From contig CM060895.1 of assembly GCA_030762935.1 (NCBI GenBank), positions 39,609,001 to 39,673,000 of the forward strand: a stretch of 64,000 nucleotides of DNA, in the 5' to 3' direction. This DNA is from Hymenopus coronatus. Its lineage: Eukaryota; Arthropoda; Insecta; Mantodea; Hymenopodidae. The notes under the pieces were generated by a model. That model saw only the letters and a program-made list of their open reading frames with translations. It was not told where the DNA came from and did no database searches. Positions 13,473 to 25,830 of the stretch are shown here, piece after piece (the stretch's first letter is position 1; each line of letters starts with the position of its first letter). The translations under genes were made by a program, and so were the position numbers.

Positions 13473-13480
13473 AACAAATG
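12735..13480 (-). repeat. RA repeat, lacks hairpin end
   Basis: Minus copy from the tail through TTCTTGGAAGATAATGCC, ending in a CA/TA microsatellite (about 13415-13470). It is fused there directly to a second partial RA. Confidence 0.75.
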
Positions 13481-14094
13481 AGTTTCCATTTGAGGAAAGT
13501 ATATTTTAAACTTTAAACCAATAAAAAGGAATATCTCGGAAACGTTTTACTCCAAAAAAATGTACTTGGTATAAATGTGTGTGCTTTAAGGTTATCTACA
13601 TTTTTTGTAGCAAGCTTTTATTATTTTTTGCGGTTTATCAGTTATTCAAAAGTCATCTATATGAAGAGGCTCAGAAAATTCAAGATGTTCACCTTGTCAT
13701 AAAAATTCCTTAAATGCATGGCTATTAATAGAAATCGCTAGAGAAATTTTAAGAAAAACAACATTTTCTAAAAGTGTAACGGCTAGCTAACGATGCATGC
13801 ATTTTCTAAAATCTTCGTGTGTAGCATCCTTAAAATACGCTGAATTTAGATATCAAGTTGGTATTTAATCACTTTTGTTGTTATCCTGTTCACCCCCCCC
13901 CCCCCACACACATACACACACACACACAAACACACTCCCCCTCTGTCTCTCTCTCTCTGACAATTTTTCTAAACTTCTTTTTTTATTTATTCCGGAATTC
14001 TCAAGACTTATTACCAGTGAAATCTCTATATCTAATGTTTCTGTGAATGTAATACTTCCACTACGTATTATGCATAGTAGACAAAGTAAAAATA
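13481..14094 (-). repeat. RA repeat, lacks tail end
   Basis: Starts inside the element (AATATCTCGGAAACGTTTTA) and runs to the decayed hairpin TACGTATTATGCATAGTAG and GACAAAGTAAAA. It contains poly-C and CA tracts at about 13893-13935. Confidence 0.7.
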
Positions 14095-14171
14095 TCTATA
14101 CGTACAATTGTACTATTCGAATCAAGTCTCCAACTATGTACTAAAAATATATGCGATTAAAAAGGAAATAA

Positions 14172-14523
14172 GGTCTTCTCCTTAGCGCGGTGGTAGCGCA
14201 GCTGCTTACCAAGCGGGAGACCTGGATTCGATTCCCTGTACCGGCCTGGGGATTTTTCCCCCGCTGGGAGACCTGTCCGGGATGCACTAAGCCTCGTGAG
14301 GTCCCTGAGGGGCCTATTGAGGAGCTACTTGATGGAGAAGTAGCGGCTCCAGGTCATGAGGATTGCATTAACCGGCCGGGGGGGGGGGGGTTCAAGGCGC
14401 TGACCACGTCTCACCCTCCAATACTGCACCTCATTCATAACGTGTGTCATGGACCGAGATGAGGGAGGCAGTAGCTGGGTGGTAGGCCAAGGTTCCTTGT
14501 GAGCTTTCGTGCCATGGAATTAG
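14172..14523 (+). repeat. SINE2, complete, with target-site duplication
   Basis: The tRNA-like head has A-box-like GCGCGGTGGTAGCGCAGCTG and B-box-like GATTCGATTCC. The body contains TGCACTAAGCCTCGTGAGG and ATTGAGGAGCTACTTGATGG, which I recall from orthopteroid SINEs. A perfect 15-bp target duplication TTAAAAAGGAAATAA flanks it (14157-14171 and 14524-14538). It contains a G run near 14379-14390. Confidence 0.88.
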
Positions 14524-14537
14524 TTAAAAAGGAAATA

Positions 14538-15721
14538 ACAACAACAAAAATGTTGCGTTCTTTGTATATAGCAAATCTGAACTAATACTAACAATGAAGA
14601 CTTCACAGAGATTCTCAAATGAAAATGCCTGCGCATTATCTGCAAGTCCTAATAATGTGTAGATACAGTAGTTATTCTCTGGCTGCAAAGAAACAATTGA
14701 TGTTTATTGAAAACAACAATTATCTCCTGAATTTAGTTCACAGATAGTAACAGAAAATGTTCCTCCTAACATCGCTTTACCAATGGAACACAATGCTTTA
14801 TTTAGATTATTTTATTTTCCAACAACAATTTCATACATACAGCTTCACCCATTGTATCATATAGATGAACGTGAGCAGTTTTGGATGGTTCAAATTATTT
14901 AGTGGAATACAACGCATAAAATGCAGTACACGCTTTCTCACAAAAGACTGCAAATGAACAAGTTTACTCCAGAAGTGTCTGCTGCAGGCCACAGTTTCTT
15001 TGATCTTCAAGTCTCTGCTGATCCGTTTATGTTTCCGTTTCGCTTGCATCACTTGGTGTTAAAGCGTAAAGCTTTTATTTATTTTTATGCAAATAAATTC
15101 GCACATGTAATGCAAAAAACTATTTTCGCATCAGTGGAGAATTCTTTTTTTCCGTGTTGTGAAGCCAATTGTTTTAATTTATCATCTTTCTGTACTGCTA
15201 GTAAATAATTATAGGAAATGCAACATTTCAAAATAAGCATTCCTTAAAAATAATATTTATGTTAAAAGTCTGCCTTGTTTCTTGTGAATATTATTTCCTC
15301 ATAAAGTTATAATAGATGTAGTAATTAAAAATTCAAAGTACGATGAAAAGTAAAACTTTATAGAACACTATACAATGGCAAAAATGGCATAAAGATGCTC
15401 CAAAATAATCTCTCTAAAAAATAACTAAAAAAAAAAATAAGACAAAGTTCCTAACAAATTGTCCTTGTTTAACCAATTAGTTCACGATACATTGTATATA
15501 TTTGTGTTATCTTTCACCCTTCATGCAAAAATTATGCAAAATCATCAAATGCTACCGAGAATACTATTTTGAGTCAATTTATAGAAACAAGTGTCGTTCT
15601 AAGGAGTAGGTTGTAACATAGTGCACGTGTGGCGGAGAAGTTGCCTATCCAGCACGGCGTTCCACCTGAAGAGTTAACGTGGGTAAAATAGGTGAACATT
15701 AAGAAACATGCACAAAGTTCA
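14538..15721. other. Unassigned intergenic DNA
   Basis: AT-rich with no recognised gene or repeat. Opposed short frames near 14831-15208 look like chance. Confidence 0.45.
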
Positions 15722-16315
15722 TTTTTACTTTCTCTACAATGCGTATAGAAGGTACAGAACGTATTGCGTTCCGTTAAAAATGTCGATACTTAGACTTCAC
15801 CGGAAATTCATGTTTTCTGATTAAAGCATTACGGAAAAGGTTCTGATTTCCTCGTATGTGGCTCTAAAGATGTTAATTAAAGTACCATATGTTTAAGATA
15901 TTTACATGACAAATGAAACACATATATTTAAATTTCTGGGCATAGTCTCTGAAATCCTCTTTATTCTGGATGACTTTTGTATAATGTTAAGAGCCATAAA
16001 AGATAGTCAACATCTCACTGCACTAAAAATAGTTAAAGCATACAAAGTATAATTGTTTTTTGTGGAGTTTATCATTTTCGAGACATTCCAAGGGATGCAA
16101 AGAGAACGGAATTTTAATGTCCTCTCTTCCAAGATTTCGCCATCGTTTAAGACAAGTGTACTCTGTTTACAAGGAAATAAATAGTACGATAACTTCTGTT
16201 AATGTTTATCTCGATTAGCAAAAAGTAGACAGAAGTCGAATAAGGTTCTGTAAGAATATTTAGTGGCAGAACATCTAGAGAAAGTAATGTGAATGTAACA
16301 CAGCATAATTTTTTT
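15722..16315 (+). repeat. RA repeat with internal deletion
   Basis: Carries a shortened hairpin end, then jumps from TTCACCGGAAATTCATGTTT to the GTGGCTCTAAAGATG part, so the microsatellite core is missing. The tail is intact (CTAGAGAAAGTAATGTGAAT). First of a head-to-tail series. Confidence 0.75.
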
Positions 16316-16405
16316 GTAGAGTTAACTATATGCGATATATTTCTTATTACTGGTTTAAATTTTCCAATAGATATACTTTTCTCAAATGGAAAGTCCTTAT
16401 TTTTG
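16316..16405 (+). repeat. RA 3' subrepeat fragment
   Basis: Starts GTAGAGTTAACTATATGCGA straight after the T run ending the previous copy and stops before the next hairpin. It repeats an internal RA segment without a 5' end. Confidence 0.65.
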
Positions 16406-17182
16406 TACTTTCTCTACACGACTTCTAAGTATGTAGTAGATAGAGAAGGTACTGTATTCTACCCAAAAAATTTATATACTTTTGAATTGTGTATCTCAAA
16501 ATGAAAGGTCAGTTGAACACCAAACCTGGTATTTAAGTTTAGTATCTTCCAAGGATGGCAAACGAAGATTTTTAGGACGATACTCTCACTCCTAACTTCC
16601 CATTACATTAAAGATTTTTGAAATTTCGTTTTTCTCAAAAATGGCTCTAAAGATTTAATTAAAGTGTCATTTATTGAAGATATTTACTGACAAATAAAAT
16701 GTGATCTTGAATCTCCTTGGAATTACATCTGAAGTCTTTTTCATTCTGAATGACTTTTGCGTAACTGGTAAACCGTAAGTGATAGAAAAACACTTACTAA
16801 ACAAAACTTGTAAATTTCATCAAAATAAGACAGTTTATGCATATAGATTTTTGTTGTGGAGGTAACCATTTCCGATATATTCCTTGTTATTGGTTTAAAG
16901 GTTAAAATATTTAATGCTTTTCACAAAGTGTTTTTTTTTTTTAACTCTTCGCCAAGAAAACAGAACGGAATTTCAATAACAATCGAATAGCAAAGCTTTT
17001 AAAATATTTGACTGTCGCTTTAGCCTGGTGTATTCTCTTATTTCCTTTATAAGGAACTAAGTAATATGACCACCCTGCTACTGTTTATGTTGATCAGCAT
17101 AAATAGAAGAATAATCTTTTCTGTGAAGTTTGTTCGCAGAATAGGTACAGAAAGCCATATGAATGGAACACATAAGATTTTT
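16406..17182 (+). repeat. RA repeat
   Basis: Has a hairpin end (TACTTTCTCTACACGACTTC to GTAGATAGAGAAGGTAC), no microsatellite, and a tail ending GAATGGAACACATAAGATTT. Confidence 0.75.
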
Positions 17183-17440
17183 CACGTTATTCTCTCCTGG
17201 TCGTACAAACAGAATGGCATTTCAGCCATTACATTTCAATAGCCCAAAGTTAGTTTCTTTCGCTTCGTCCAACTGTATTTCTCTGTTCCCATTGTGACTA
17301 CAAACAAGTAAGTAGGCACGATTTATACAAATGTTCATCTCTGTAAACATATATTAGATATAAAAATAAGATTTTTGTAAGAATAATTTATTAAAGAATC
17401 GGTAGAGAAAGTCATGTGAATGTAACACACAGGATTTTTG
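17183..17440 (+). repeat. RA 3' subrepeat fragment
   Basis: A second partial tail following the previous tail: CAGAATGGCATTTCAGCC through GTAGAGAAAGTCATGTGAAT. Confidence 0.6.
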
Positions 17441-17446
17441 TATATT

Positions 17447-17582
17447 TTTACTTTCTCCATACGCACTATGTACATAGTGTATAGAGAAAGTATTGCACTC
17501 CACCAAAAATTCGATACCGAGATTTCACCGGAAATATATGTTTTAGGGTCCCCAATATCCAAAAAAAAGCATTTTCACAAAA

Positions 17583-17633
<51 letters not shown>

Positions 17634-18255
17634 AATGTGTCCGTGTGTCTGTGAACACGATAACTCAAAAAAAGGAAAAGTAGGTAAAAAACCAAACTTG
17701 GTATTTAAGTTTAGTATCTTCCAGGGATGCGACACGAAGATTTTGAGAAAAATCCCCCACCCCCAATTACCCTTTACATGGAACTTTTTTCGAAAATTTT
17801 GATTTTCTCAAAACTGGCTCTAACGATTTTGATTAAAATTTCGGATATTAAACATATTTACCTGACAAATGAAATGTATATCTTGAATTTTCTGGGAATA
17901 GCCTCTGAAGAGTAGTTTATTCTGGATGAATTTTACTAAATTTTGAATGACTGCTAAACCGTAAGAGATGGACAAACACTTACTGCACAAAAAGGTAGAG
18001 CTCTTTAAAACACACAATTTATGTTATATACATTTTTTTCGTGGAGTTCGTCGTTTTTGTGACATTCCTTATTTTTGGTTTCTGCTATGAAAAACGTATA
18101 CTTTTCTCATACAGGAACTTGTCAACTCCTATCCATATAAACAAAGGAACTTCATTGACATAGCAACCAGCTTTTGACTATCACTTTAACCTACGGTTGT
18201 CCCTTATTTCGCTTCTACTTACATGTCATGTGAATGGTATATATCAGATTTTTTT
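17447..18255 (+). repeat. RA repeat with GT microsatellite
   Basis: Its 5' hairpin (CATACGCACTATGTACATAG) is well preserved. It carries a pure GT run at 17584-17632. The tail is interrupted after CGCTTCTACTTACATGTCAT. Confidence 0.85.
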
Positions 18256-20297
18256 TATTGAGATTAAAACATTGGCTATGTGCGCCCCACTACGGGGAGA
18301 GGTATTCACATTGGAGGTACCAACAATTTATTCAGATGAGCAGTGTCTACTCCGGAATGGTGTAAAGTGGACGCTGAAACCACATTTCTGTAACTATTAG
18401 TATGCACATCGATTTAACAAGAAAACTAAAAATACCTATCCCCCTACTTTAGAAATCACTTAAACCATTCCGGCAGTTTGTTCTTGTAGATCAGAGGTAA
18501 AGCAACGTAAGAAAAATTTCTCGACGCTCCTGCGAATCACCTACTGTGCACTTTGCGACCAACTGCACAGATAGCAAACAGGCAACTCCTTCAGTGCTGA
18601 GCCAGTATAGAACATTGTGCATATGAAATACGTAATCCACCTTTAATACGTTAATGCACGCATTGTAGGTTCACGATTGGTAGAACTGTTGCTTTATTAT
18701 GCCTCTTGCATTAGTGTTTATACTTCCCGCATGAACGTACCATATTTTCATAGATTTTGTGGTAATTGATAGTTGTAAAATAAGTGTAAAAATGACAATT
18801 GTTATTATTAACATATTAAAAAAATAAAGTCCTTAACTTGGTTAATATCATTGTAAGGAAAAAGATGTAACACACAATCAATTTATAGTATGTATTGTCA
18901 ACAACATTTTAAATTATTAGCTCACATTTATAGCAGTTAAGATGAACAGGCAACTTGACAATTAACTCGACACAATTTGAAAGAAACGTTGTCTTCACAG
19001 AGTTGCGTACTGACGTTGCAATTTGAATTTTTGAGCGCACAAACTAAACACTTATTTCGCCACTTTCTTTAAATAAGTAAGATTTCTCTCAGGAGACAAA
19101 CGAAGGAGTCGATGGTTTGCGTGTTGGATTACTTTCTCTAAGCGACACTATAAATTGACAAGTTTCACACTATACAAGGAAGAAAGAGAATCCTTGTTGT
19201 TACGGTTTACCCACTATATGTATGAAGCAAATCTGTTTGCTGCGACACAAAATTATATTTACGAGTTGGTGGCGCCTGTTATAGATATACTATATAAATC
19301 AATGTTGCAACTTTTTCAGCTGGAGAAATACATTTTGGTTTATTATATTGTTGTTTTTTATTTACTTCGCAGGTATTAATAAACGAGACAGCTTTTACAA
19401 GGCAGTGCTTTCCAACATTCAGATCAAGTTTTGGTTCTCCTCTTACCTAGACTGCCTTTGTTCACAAATTAATGTTTGGATATCAAAGTTACTTCGACAT
19501 AAGAGATCGATTCGGCTGTAGTAAACAACAAATGATAGACTCGGCCAAATGTTCAAGAAATTGATAGCTTTATGTAGTCAAAACATTACCGTTTTGCTAT
19601 ATCATACGAAAGAAAGAAAACAAATTACATTACAATCCCAGTTGTACTAAAGAATTAATAAATGTCAATGTTCATACTCTAAGGTCGGAATGTCTTTTGC
19701 TTCTTGAGTTGGATGTAGGTCTGGTAGGCAGTTTTAGGAATGGTCAGAGTTGGTTTGATACGAATGGTCTGATGAGCCTACCCAAGTTCACCTATCAAAT
19801 GTTTAGATTAGAGTGAACAGTATTAACGTACTGTGAAGCATTTGTAATTAATTTATGGCACCTGTTTTGAAAGATGTGTATTCTTTGTATCTGTGAAGGT
19901 GGGGCTGAATTTCAAATTCGACAACTCTACGTCTAGATAGATCTGATGAGTGACATGATTATTGTATTGCTTTAATGGAAAAGTGAAGATATTGATGATA
20001 TGATAACTCGAAGATTTTCTTTAGTACTGATGTTTTAAAACATTTGGTCTTCTGGGACATCATAACTTTCCAGTGTTTGCAACACAATTATAGTGCTGCA
20101 TAAAAATCTTGGTGTTGTACATTTCATGATGCATTTACTGGAATTACAATGTCTGCAAAATGTCCAATTAAAAGACACCCTGACTCATTGATCGAATTAG
20201 TACTGATTTTATTGAACTGATTCACAGTTTACCTAAAATAGTCTGCATAAAACATCCAGATATTTTAATGAAAAATAAAACACTGAAAACTAACGTA
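18256..20297. other. Unassigned intergenic DNA
   Basis: About 2 kb of AT-rich sequence without a recognised gene, RNA or repeat. Confidence 0.45.
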
Positions 20298-20540
20298 TGA
20301 GGATCACTCCAAAAGTTTTGAGAATGGACAACAATGATTTGTGGTAAACCAAAGCAGCTTAAGATTGAAGTTCAGATAGCAACATGTGTAAGTCTGGGCG
20401 CGCTCAAACTATGTGCATCGTCAGCAACGCGCGTTTATATATAGCTGGTGTTGCCATATGCTAAGGTGGATCTCAAGCGAGAGAATTTCTATACTATTAT
20501 TTTTATGTCTTAAAAGCCGTTTAGGAAAATGTAAATGTAG

Positions 20541-20801
20541 TGTTATTTATGGCATCTCTTTGACTGCTGTGGTTCTCAGCGTCCCACTTAATTTTGCCCA
20601 GAGGCCTCTCTATCAGACTTGAGGTTATTTTACGTGCATAAATCTACGACACAGGTCCAACTGCTTTGCTTCCCTTCCGAAGGAAGCCATGCTAAGGATT
20701 TTTACACCCGAAAAAATCCATCGTCCTCCGCCGGATTTGAACTCGCGACCTTGGGTATATGAAGTTAGCATGGTAACCATTACATCACGGAAGGCGACCT
20801 G
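20541..20801 (-). repeat. SINE1 inserted in mariner
   Basis: A full-body SINE1 in reverse, from TTATTTATGGCATCTCTTTG to the tRNA-like head CATGGTAACCATTACATCAC. Mariner sequence continues on both sides. Confidence 0.85.
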
Positions 20802-21660
20802 TTTAAGAAAGAAAGACTGCATCGTACATTTGGGGATCTTTGCCCGTCGCAATCCACCATTTATCGATTGTATGCAGTTTAGAAAAGGAAGGGATTCCAT
20901 CGAAGACAGAGACCGAGCAGCGGCCGGCAGGAGCATAAGACCAGACTCAAGAAGCCCTATAAATATAGAATAGGCAGCAGTGAAAGCAGTACTGAAAGAA
21001 AAATGTGAGGCCACGAAGCTTTGCAGTCGCTGGATCTCCCACTACCTCACAAATGAACAGAAACAAGCACATGTGCAACGGTGCCAGGAAATGATTGAAA
21101 AATTCTATGGAGGAAAATCCAAAAACATATTTACATTGTTATGGATGACGAAAGTTGGATTTTACAGTATGATTCAGAAACTAAACGAAGTTATCGGTTT
21201 CCCAGGAGAGGATCGGATAACAAAAGTGAATCGAAGGAAGTGTTGACAAGAATATGATATTTTCCTTCTAAGCAAGTAACCACATTGTGACGACTCCGCT
21301 TGAGGGACAAAATACTGCTACTGCCAGATGGTACACCACAAAATAACTGTCACAAGTAGTCAATGAATTGATAAAAAGGTGTACTAAGACGGTCTGAGTG
21401 CAATTTTTTTGCTTCTGCCCACACTACACAAGAAACTACCCCATTTCTGCTGGAGTTTGGAGTCAATATATTTATCCCATCCTCCCTAAATGCTACTTTT
21501 TGTATTTTCCAAAAAGAAAGAAAAAAATCGAGTCACTTGAAACCTCAGTGACTGCTTACGAAGACAGTAATTGCGCTCTTTCCAAAGAAGAATGGCGTCC
21601 ACATTTGAAAAATGGTTTGAAAGGATGATACGGTGTATAGAATAATAGTGAACATTTTGA
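20802..21660 (+). pseudogene. mariner transposase pseudogene
   Basis: Shows an N-terminal helix-turn-helix relic (DRDRAAAGRS after SIE), then SRWISHYLTNEQKQAHVQRC and, in a shifted frame, MDDESWILQYDSETKRSYRF, which holds the first catalytic Asp region. Further on is the C-terminal YFPKRKKKIESLET and LSKEEWRPHLKNGLKG. The second catalytic region lies in a stop-interrupted segment near 21300-21390. Several frameshifts are present and no product is expected. Confidence 0.8.
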
Positions 21661-21725
21661 AAAGATTAAATCATCAGAGCTACATTTTAATGCTTTATTG
21701 CAAAAACATTTTGGACGGGCCCTCC

Positions 21726-22984
21726 CTGCTCTGGAGTGTATCCGTGAGTTCGTGTTGAGATAAACTGAATTGCGATACACTGAAAAACAGTAAGAGACTT
21801 TCACTCATCTATTTCAGATGTTTGTTGGTTAACAAAGCTTATGTAGTGATCAAAATACAATCTTCAAACGCAGAAATATAGTCTTCTCGTTTCATTCTTG
21901 TGCCTAGCCAGCTTACAAATTACAGTTTTCAAGTTCATTAACGTCATTCTCTTTTCACAGTCTTTAAGTCTGGTGCTGAGACGTTTAAGACTTCCCCCCT
22001 CCACTCAGTTTTTGACGAGCTGGCTCTATTATCTTTGTAATTACGGAGCTGAGAGACTTTTCTTCAAGTTTCTATTCAAGACAGAAACTCCAACACCCTT
22101 GTCTTTTCCAGCCTACTTCCTGGGGCAAGTTATAGCCATGGCACGCCATCTTTTGTTTCACCGTGTTTCAGACTCGACAAGCGCAATGTGTTTCATTCCT
22201 AGAGAACAAAGGCCTCTTTAACATTTAGCATTTCTAGTCAGGTTTTTTCGAGGCGTAGAAGACAACACTATAAATTAGGATTGCCTTCTTATCAAGTTAG
22301 TGTATTAAGTGTCTGTGGAAAGTACAAACAATTAAACATTCTGCTTTATAAAACTGTATGATGAATTTCTTAAAATGGATCAAATTAGTATTATGGTATT
22401 ATAAAAATAATTTTAAAGAAGATTTGAGTCCAAATGAAATTCACTTGAAGTTATTAGATGAATGTTAATGGGAATTCTCCTCAATTTTCAAAAACTAAAG
22501 ACTAGGATGTCGATTTAAAGCTGAAAATGTAAAAATGATTCACATGAAAAGTCAAAATCTGCAGTATCAAAACTCGATAAAAGACACAAGAATATATTAA
22601 GAATAGCCAGCAAATTCAAGTGTATTAAATTAGATAACAGACATATCAAATTAAACTGTAGGCTATATTTTTGTATGTTTTGCATTAAGAATATTACATG
22701 AAAAAGCTTTATAAAGAAGCCGGAGATTAAGAAGCATTTAAGTCTTTAAATATTGCTTGGAGCGTTTTAAGAACAGTAAAACTGATTTTGGCCATCGATG
22801 GTTGGCACTTGGGATCCGCCATTATGCCCCAGAATGTAAACAGCAACGGAAATAATAGACAGAAGCCGCTGCACAGCGCATAAAAAGCAAGAAGAAAATT
22901 CTATATCCATATTTAACTGTAAATAAAATCTTTGAGCCCACGAACTTAAGAAACATTTCGGAAAATTCAAAGATGTTTGGGAAA
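21726..22984. other. Unassigned intergenic DNA
   Basis: The 107-codon frame at 21898-22221 has no recognised domain. The remainder is AT-rich and featureless to me. Confidence 0.45.
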
Positions 22985-23235
22985 GATGCAGTTTTTTTAA
23001 ACTTTATTTTTAATATTCGTGTCGCATTCTTGAAGGCGCTCAATTAAAATACAAAATTTGTTATTTATCGACATTTCGTTTTATCAGTTGTGCTATTGAC
23101 AGAAACACACACGTGCGAATATTTTTGTAAATGGTATTTCTGGAAGAGACTTTAAAACTTGCATTCCTGTTAAATCTTGATATCGAGTGGAGCGCAATCT
23201 TCTTCTACTTACTACACAATATGTAGAAAATACAT
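22985..23235 (-). repeat. RA repeat, hairpin-side fragment
   Basis: Decayed minus-strand core: ATATTCGTGTCGCATTCTTG, then ATCAGTTGTGCTATTGACAG and CTTCTACTTACTACACAATA in place of the hairpin. Confidence 0.6.
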
Positions 23236-24384
23236 GTTAACAAAGCACGGCGGTAGACGTGTACCATGTGATAATATCAATCCTTTGTTCGTCCCTAGAG
23301 CACCCGAAACGGGAGGAAACTGTAAGTGCACAAATCGCAGATTCCGGGACTCAAGAACAGATTCATCTGCTGCATGATGCACAACAGACTTCACCATATG
23401 GGAGTGTTTACGATATTATTTTGTATAGTAGTCTAGTACTTTACATCATCCATTTGTATGACTATCCTCGAGCGATAATGAACAACCACGACCTTGTACA
23501 CAAATAATGCTCCTTATTGCTTTTTAATAGTGCTTAACTCCTGCTCTTAACTAGATACAACACAAGTGTTGATACTTGAAATGGTAATTGGAAAGGAACT
23601 TTACGAAAAAAAAAGTTCCAGACCTTAATTTAGAGCATTGGACAAACCCGAAAAAGCTGACCAGGTACAACGGTCTTGGCGGGATTTGATCCGCAGATTT
23701 CTAGTTCACGAGTTGGTACTTTAACGACCTCGACTACTTGTGTCGGACGTTTCATTACGTGGAAACCCGAAAGAGTGCAACAAGACGCTCCATCAACAAT
23801 ACTACTCCAACAAATTCACCCAGCATACTAATGGTCCAAAAACTGGAGAGGCGTTTAAGTGGAACAGGGTGCTCACATACATTCTAACATGGTCCTTGGT
23901 CAACCCGCACAACAGAGTTGGAATTCTTTCCAAGATTTCGACATCACATAATCAAGGAATACACTAAATGTATCGAAGCACCTGAGCACCTTCAGAAGTT
24001 AATTAAAATGTTATATATTTATTTATAATATTTTAATTTTCTGTTTTACTATTTATACATCTATATTTGTGGTCTGTACCTACCGCCTACATCCTCCTCC
24101 ATAGTTTTGTAATCCGTGCACGTACAGAAAACATTTCTGAACATGGTCCCCATCTACCTATCACCGAGTCTTGAATACATAGTTATATCCTATAGCTGGA
24201 TAGATAGTAGTATAGAAAGTACGAGGGCTGTTACATACATAATTTCTCACGCTAACATTAAAAGAGTAACGACCACATAGTATTTACTAATTTCATTGCT
24301 GGCACTCCCGCCTCTGAGAAGCGGGAACCATGGTACGGTAAGAAAATTCCAGTCTCATCTACAGTAAAAATGGTGACAGCGAAC
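23236..24384. other. Mostly unassigned; possible tRNA-like head near 23680
   Basis: On the minus strand, GCGGATCAAATCCCGCC near 23685 resembles a B-box with a weak A-box upstream, possibly a SINE relic spanning 23600-23745. Nothing else was recognised. Confidence 0.3.
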
Positions 24385-24540
24385 TTCCTGCGGCGCTGGG
24401 GCGGGTTTTCTTCGGGTTCTCCGGTTTCCCCCGCCATTGCATTCCACCGGTGCTCCATCTTCATTCGTGTATCATCAGTGTCACCGCCTGTGCTGCCATA
24501 AGTAGTTAAAGCGGGCGTTAAATACTTCATAAATAAAAAC
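24385..24540 (+). repeat. SINE4, 3' part
   Basis: Runs from GCGGCGCTGGGGCGGGTTTT through CACCGGTGCTCCATCTTCAT and TGTATCATCAGTGTCACCG to the end block AGTTAAAGCGGGCGTTAAAT. The tRNA head is missing. It is directly followed by SINE3. Confidence 0.75.
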
Positions 24541-24660
24541 GAACTTCCTTTAACCTTGTAGATAATATCGGGTGATGAATTAAATGGGTGCAATAATGCT
24601 CGCATAAGCCCGGGGTCCATAGAGATTAGAGTTACTCGACGTTTGTCTTCTCAGGATCAT
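24541..24660 (-). repeat. SINE3, tail fragment
   Basis: Contains GGTGATGAATTAAATGGGTG, AATGCTCGCATAAGCCCGGG and GAGTTACTCGACGTTTGTCT, shared with the copy at 7621-7858. Confidence 0.7.
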
Positions 24661-24792
24661 CAAAACCACACAAGCAGGCAATTATTGCTTTCAAATTCTT
24701 CTTTATTCTCAACAAATCTTTAGTTGATACCTATGCAGGCCTGTGGAAAGTTTGTCCTTCCCTACAGGACAGCTCGAAGATGGTTCGATTTA

Positions 24793-25437
24793 TTTTTTTA
24801 CTTTCTCTAGCCCGTATGTACAATGTACATAGTAGGCAGAGAAGGTATTGTATTTCACCCAAAAATTCGATACACTCCAAGGATGTGATACGAAAAATTT
24901 CAGAAAAATATACCATCCCTAACTACTCTTTATATGGACGATTTTTGAAAAATTGAGATCTTCTCAAAAAAGGCTCCAACGAATTTTATTAAAACAGCAT
25001 ATGTTTAACACATTTTCATGATGAACAAAATGTATATTTCGAATTTTCTGGGAATAGGATGTGAAAACCTCTTCATTCTGGATGAATTTTGTATAACTGG
25101 TAAACCGTAAGAGATAGACAAAAACTTACTGCACAAAAAATCTCGTTAAAACATATATTTTGTTATATTGTTTTGTTTCATATTCTTTTTATTAGTTTCA
25201 ATACACTACTTAAACTTTTCTCAAACGTGAAATCATGTAAACGGAACCGAATTTCAATTGTTTCACATAGTGTCAGCTTTAAGAGATCTATCGCTTTAGC
25301 CTAGTGTATTACCTTATTTCTCTTCTGCTTACAAGGAAGCAAGTAATAGTACAAGTTCTGCTAATTTGTATCTTGATTAGCTTCATGTAGTTAAAACAAT
25401 AATCTTGTGTAAGAATAGCATTCAACGGAACATATAT
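24793..25437 (+). repeat. RA repeat, internal deletion
   Basis: Its hairpin variant is CTCTAGCCCGTATGTACAAT. The sequence jumps from AAAAATTCGATACAC to CTCCAAGGATGTGATAC, so the microsatellite core is lost. Confidence 0.8.
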
Positions 25438-25830
25438 TTTTTATATTCATTGATTTATTCATTCCCATCACCAATTCCCCAAAAAGTAAAAGCGGCTACT
25501 TCTGCTGAAAAAGTTATGGTGCCACGATAATCACAGGTATTCTTGTTATTTATATCTTAAAAAACTCTATGTGAAGTGCATCCCTCATCCTTTCTATTTA
25601 GCTCCCTCTGGCTTTTTTCTATTCCCTATCTGAAGAAAACCTTAGTGGGATGCATGTTTTTATTAGAGGTAGTAGAGAAGGTTGCGTAGACGATTCTGAA
25701 GGACTTGTCAAAAACTGTATATTTTTACAGACTGATAGAAAGCATTCTACTATGAACGGCCATTAAAAATATGGTAAAAGCACATATGATTCTCCATTGA
25801 AGTCCTGGTTATATAAAAAACATTTAAAAA
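25438..25830. other. Unassigned intergenic DNA
   Basis: Nothing recognised in this short gap. Confidence 0.4.

Larger units (their letters stand above)
20298..21725 (+). mobile_element. mariner-family element, dead, interrupted by SINE1
   Basis: The left inverted repeat TGAGGATCACTCCAAAAGTT is partly mirrored at 21697-21722 (AAAACATTTTGGACGGGCCC). Between them are fragments of a mariner transposase, a cut-and-paste DDE enzyme that inserts at TA. SINE1 splits the N-terminal part. Stops and frameshifts make it non-functional. Confidence 0.8.

Noticed and set aside
21898..22221. 107-codon ORF with hydrophobic stretches as a membrane protein
   Set aside because: No homology recognised. The hydrophobicity reflects T-rich sequence and there is no supporting context.
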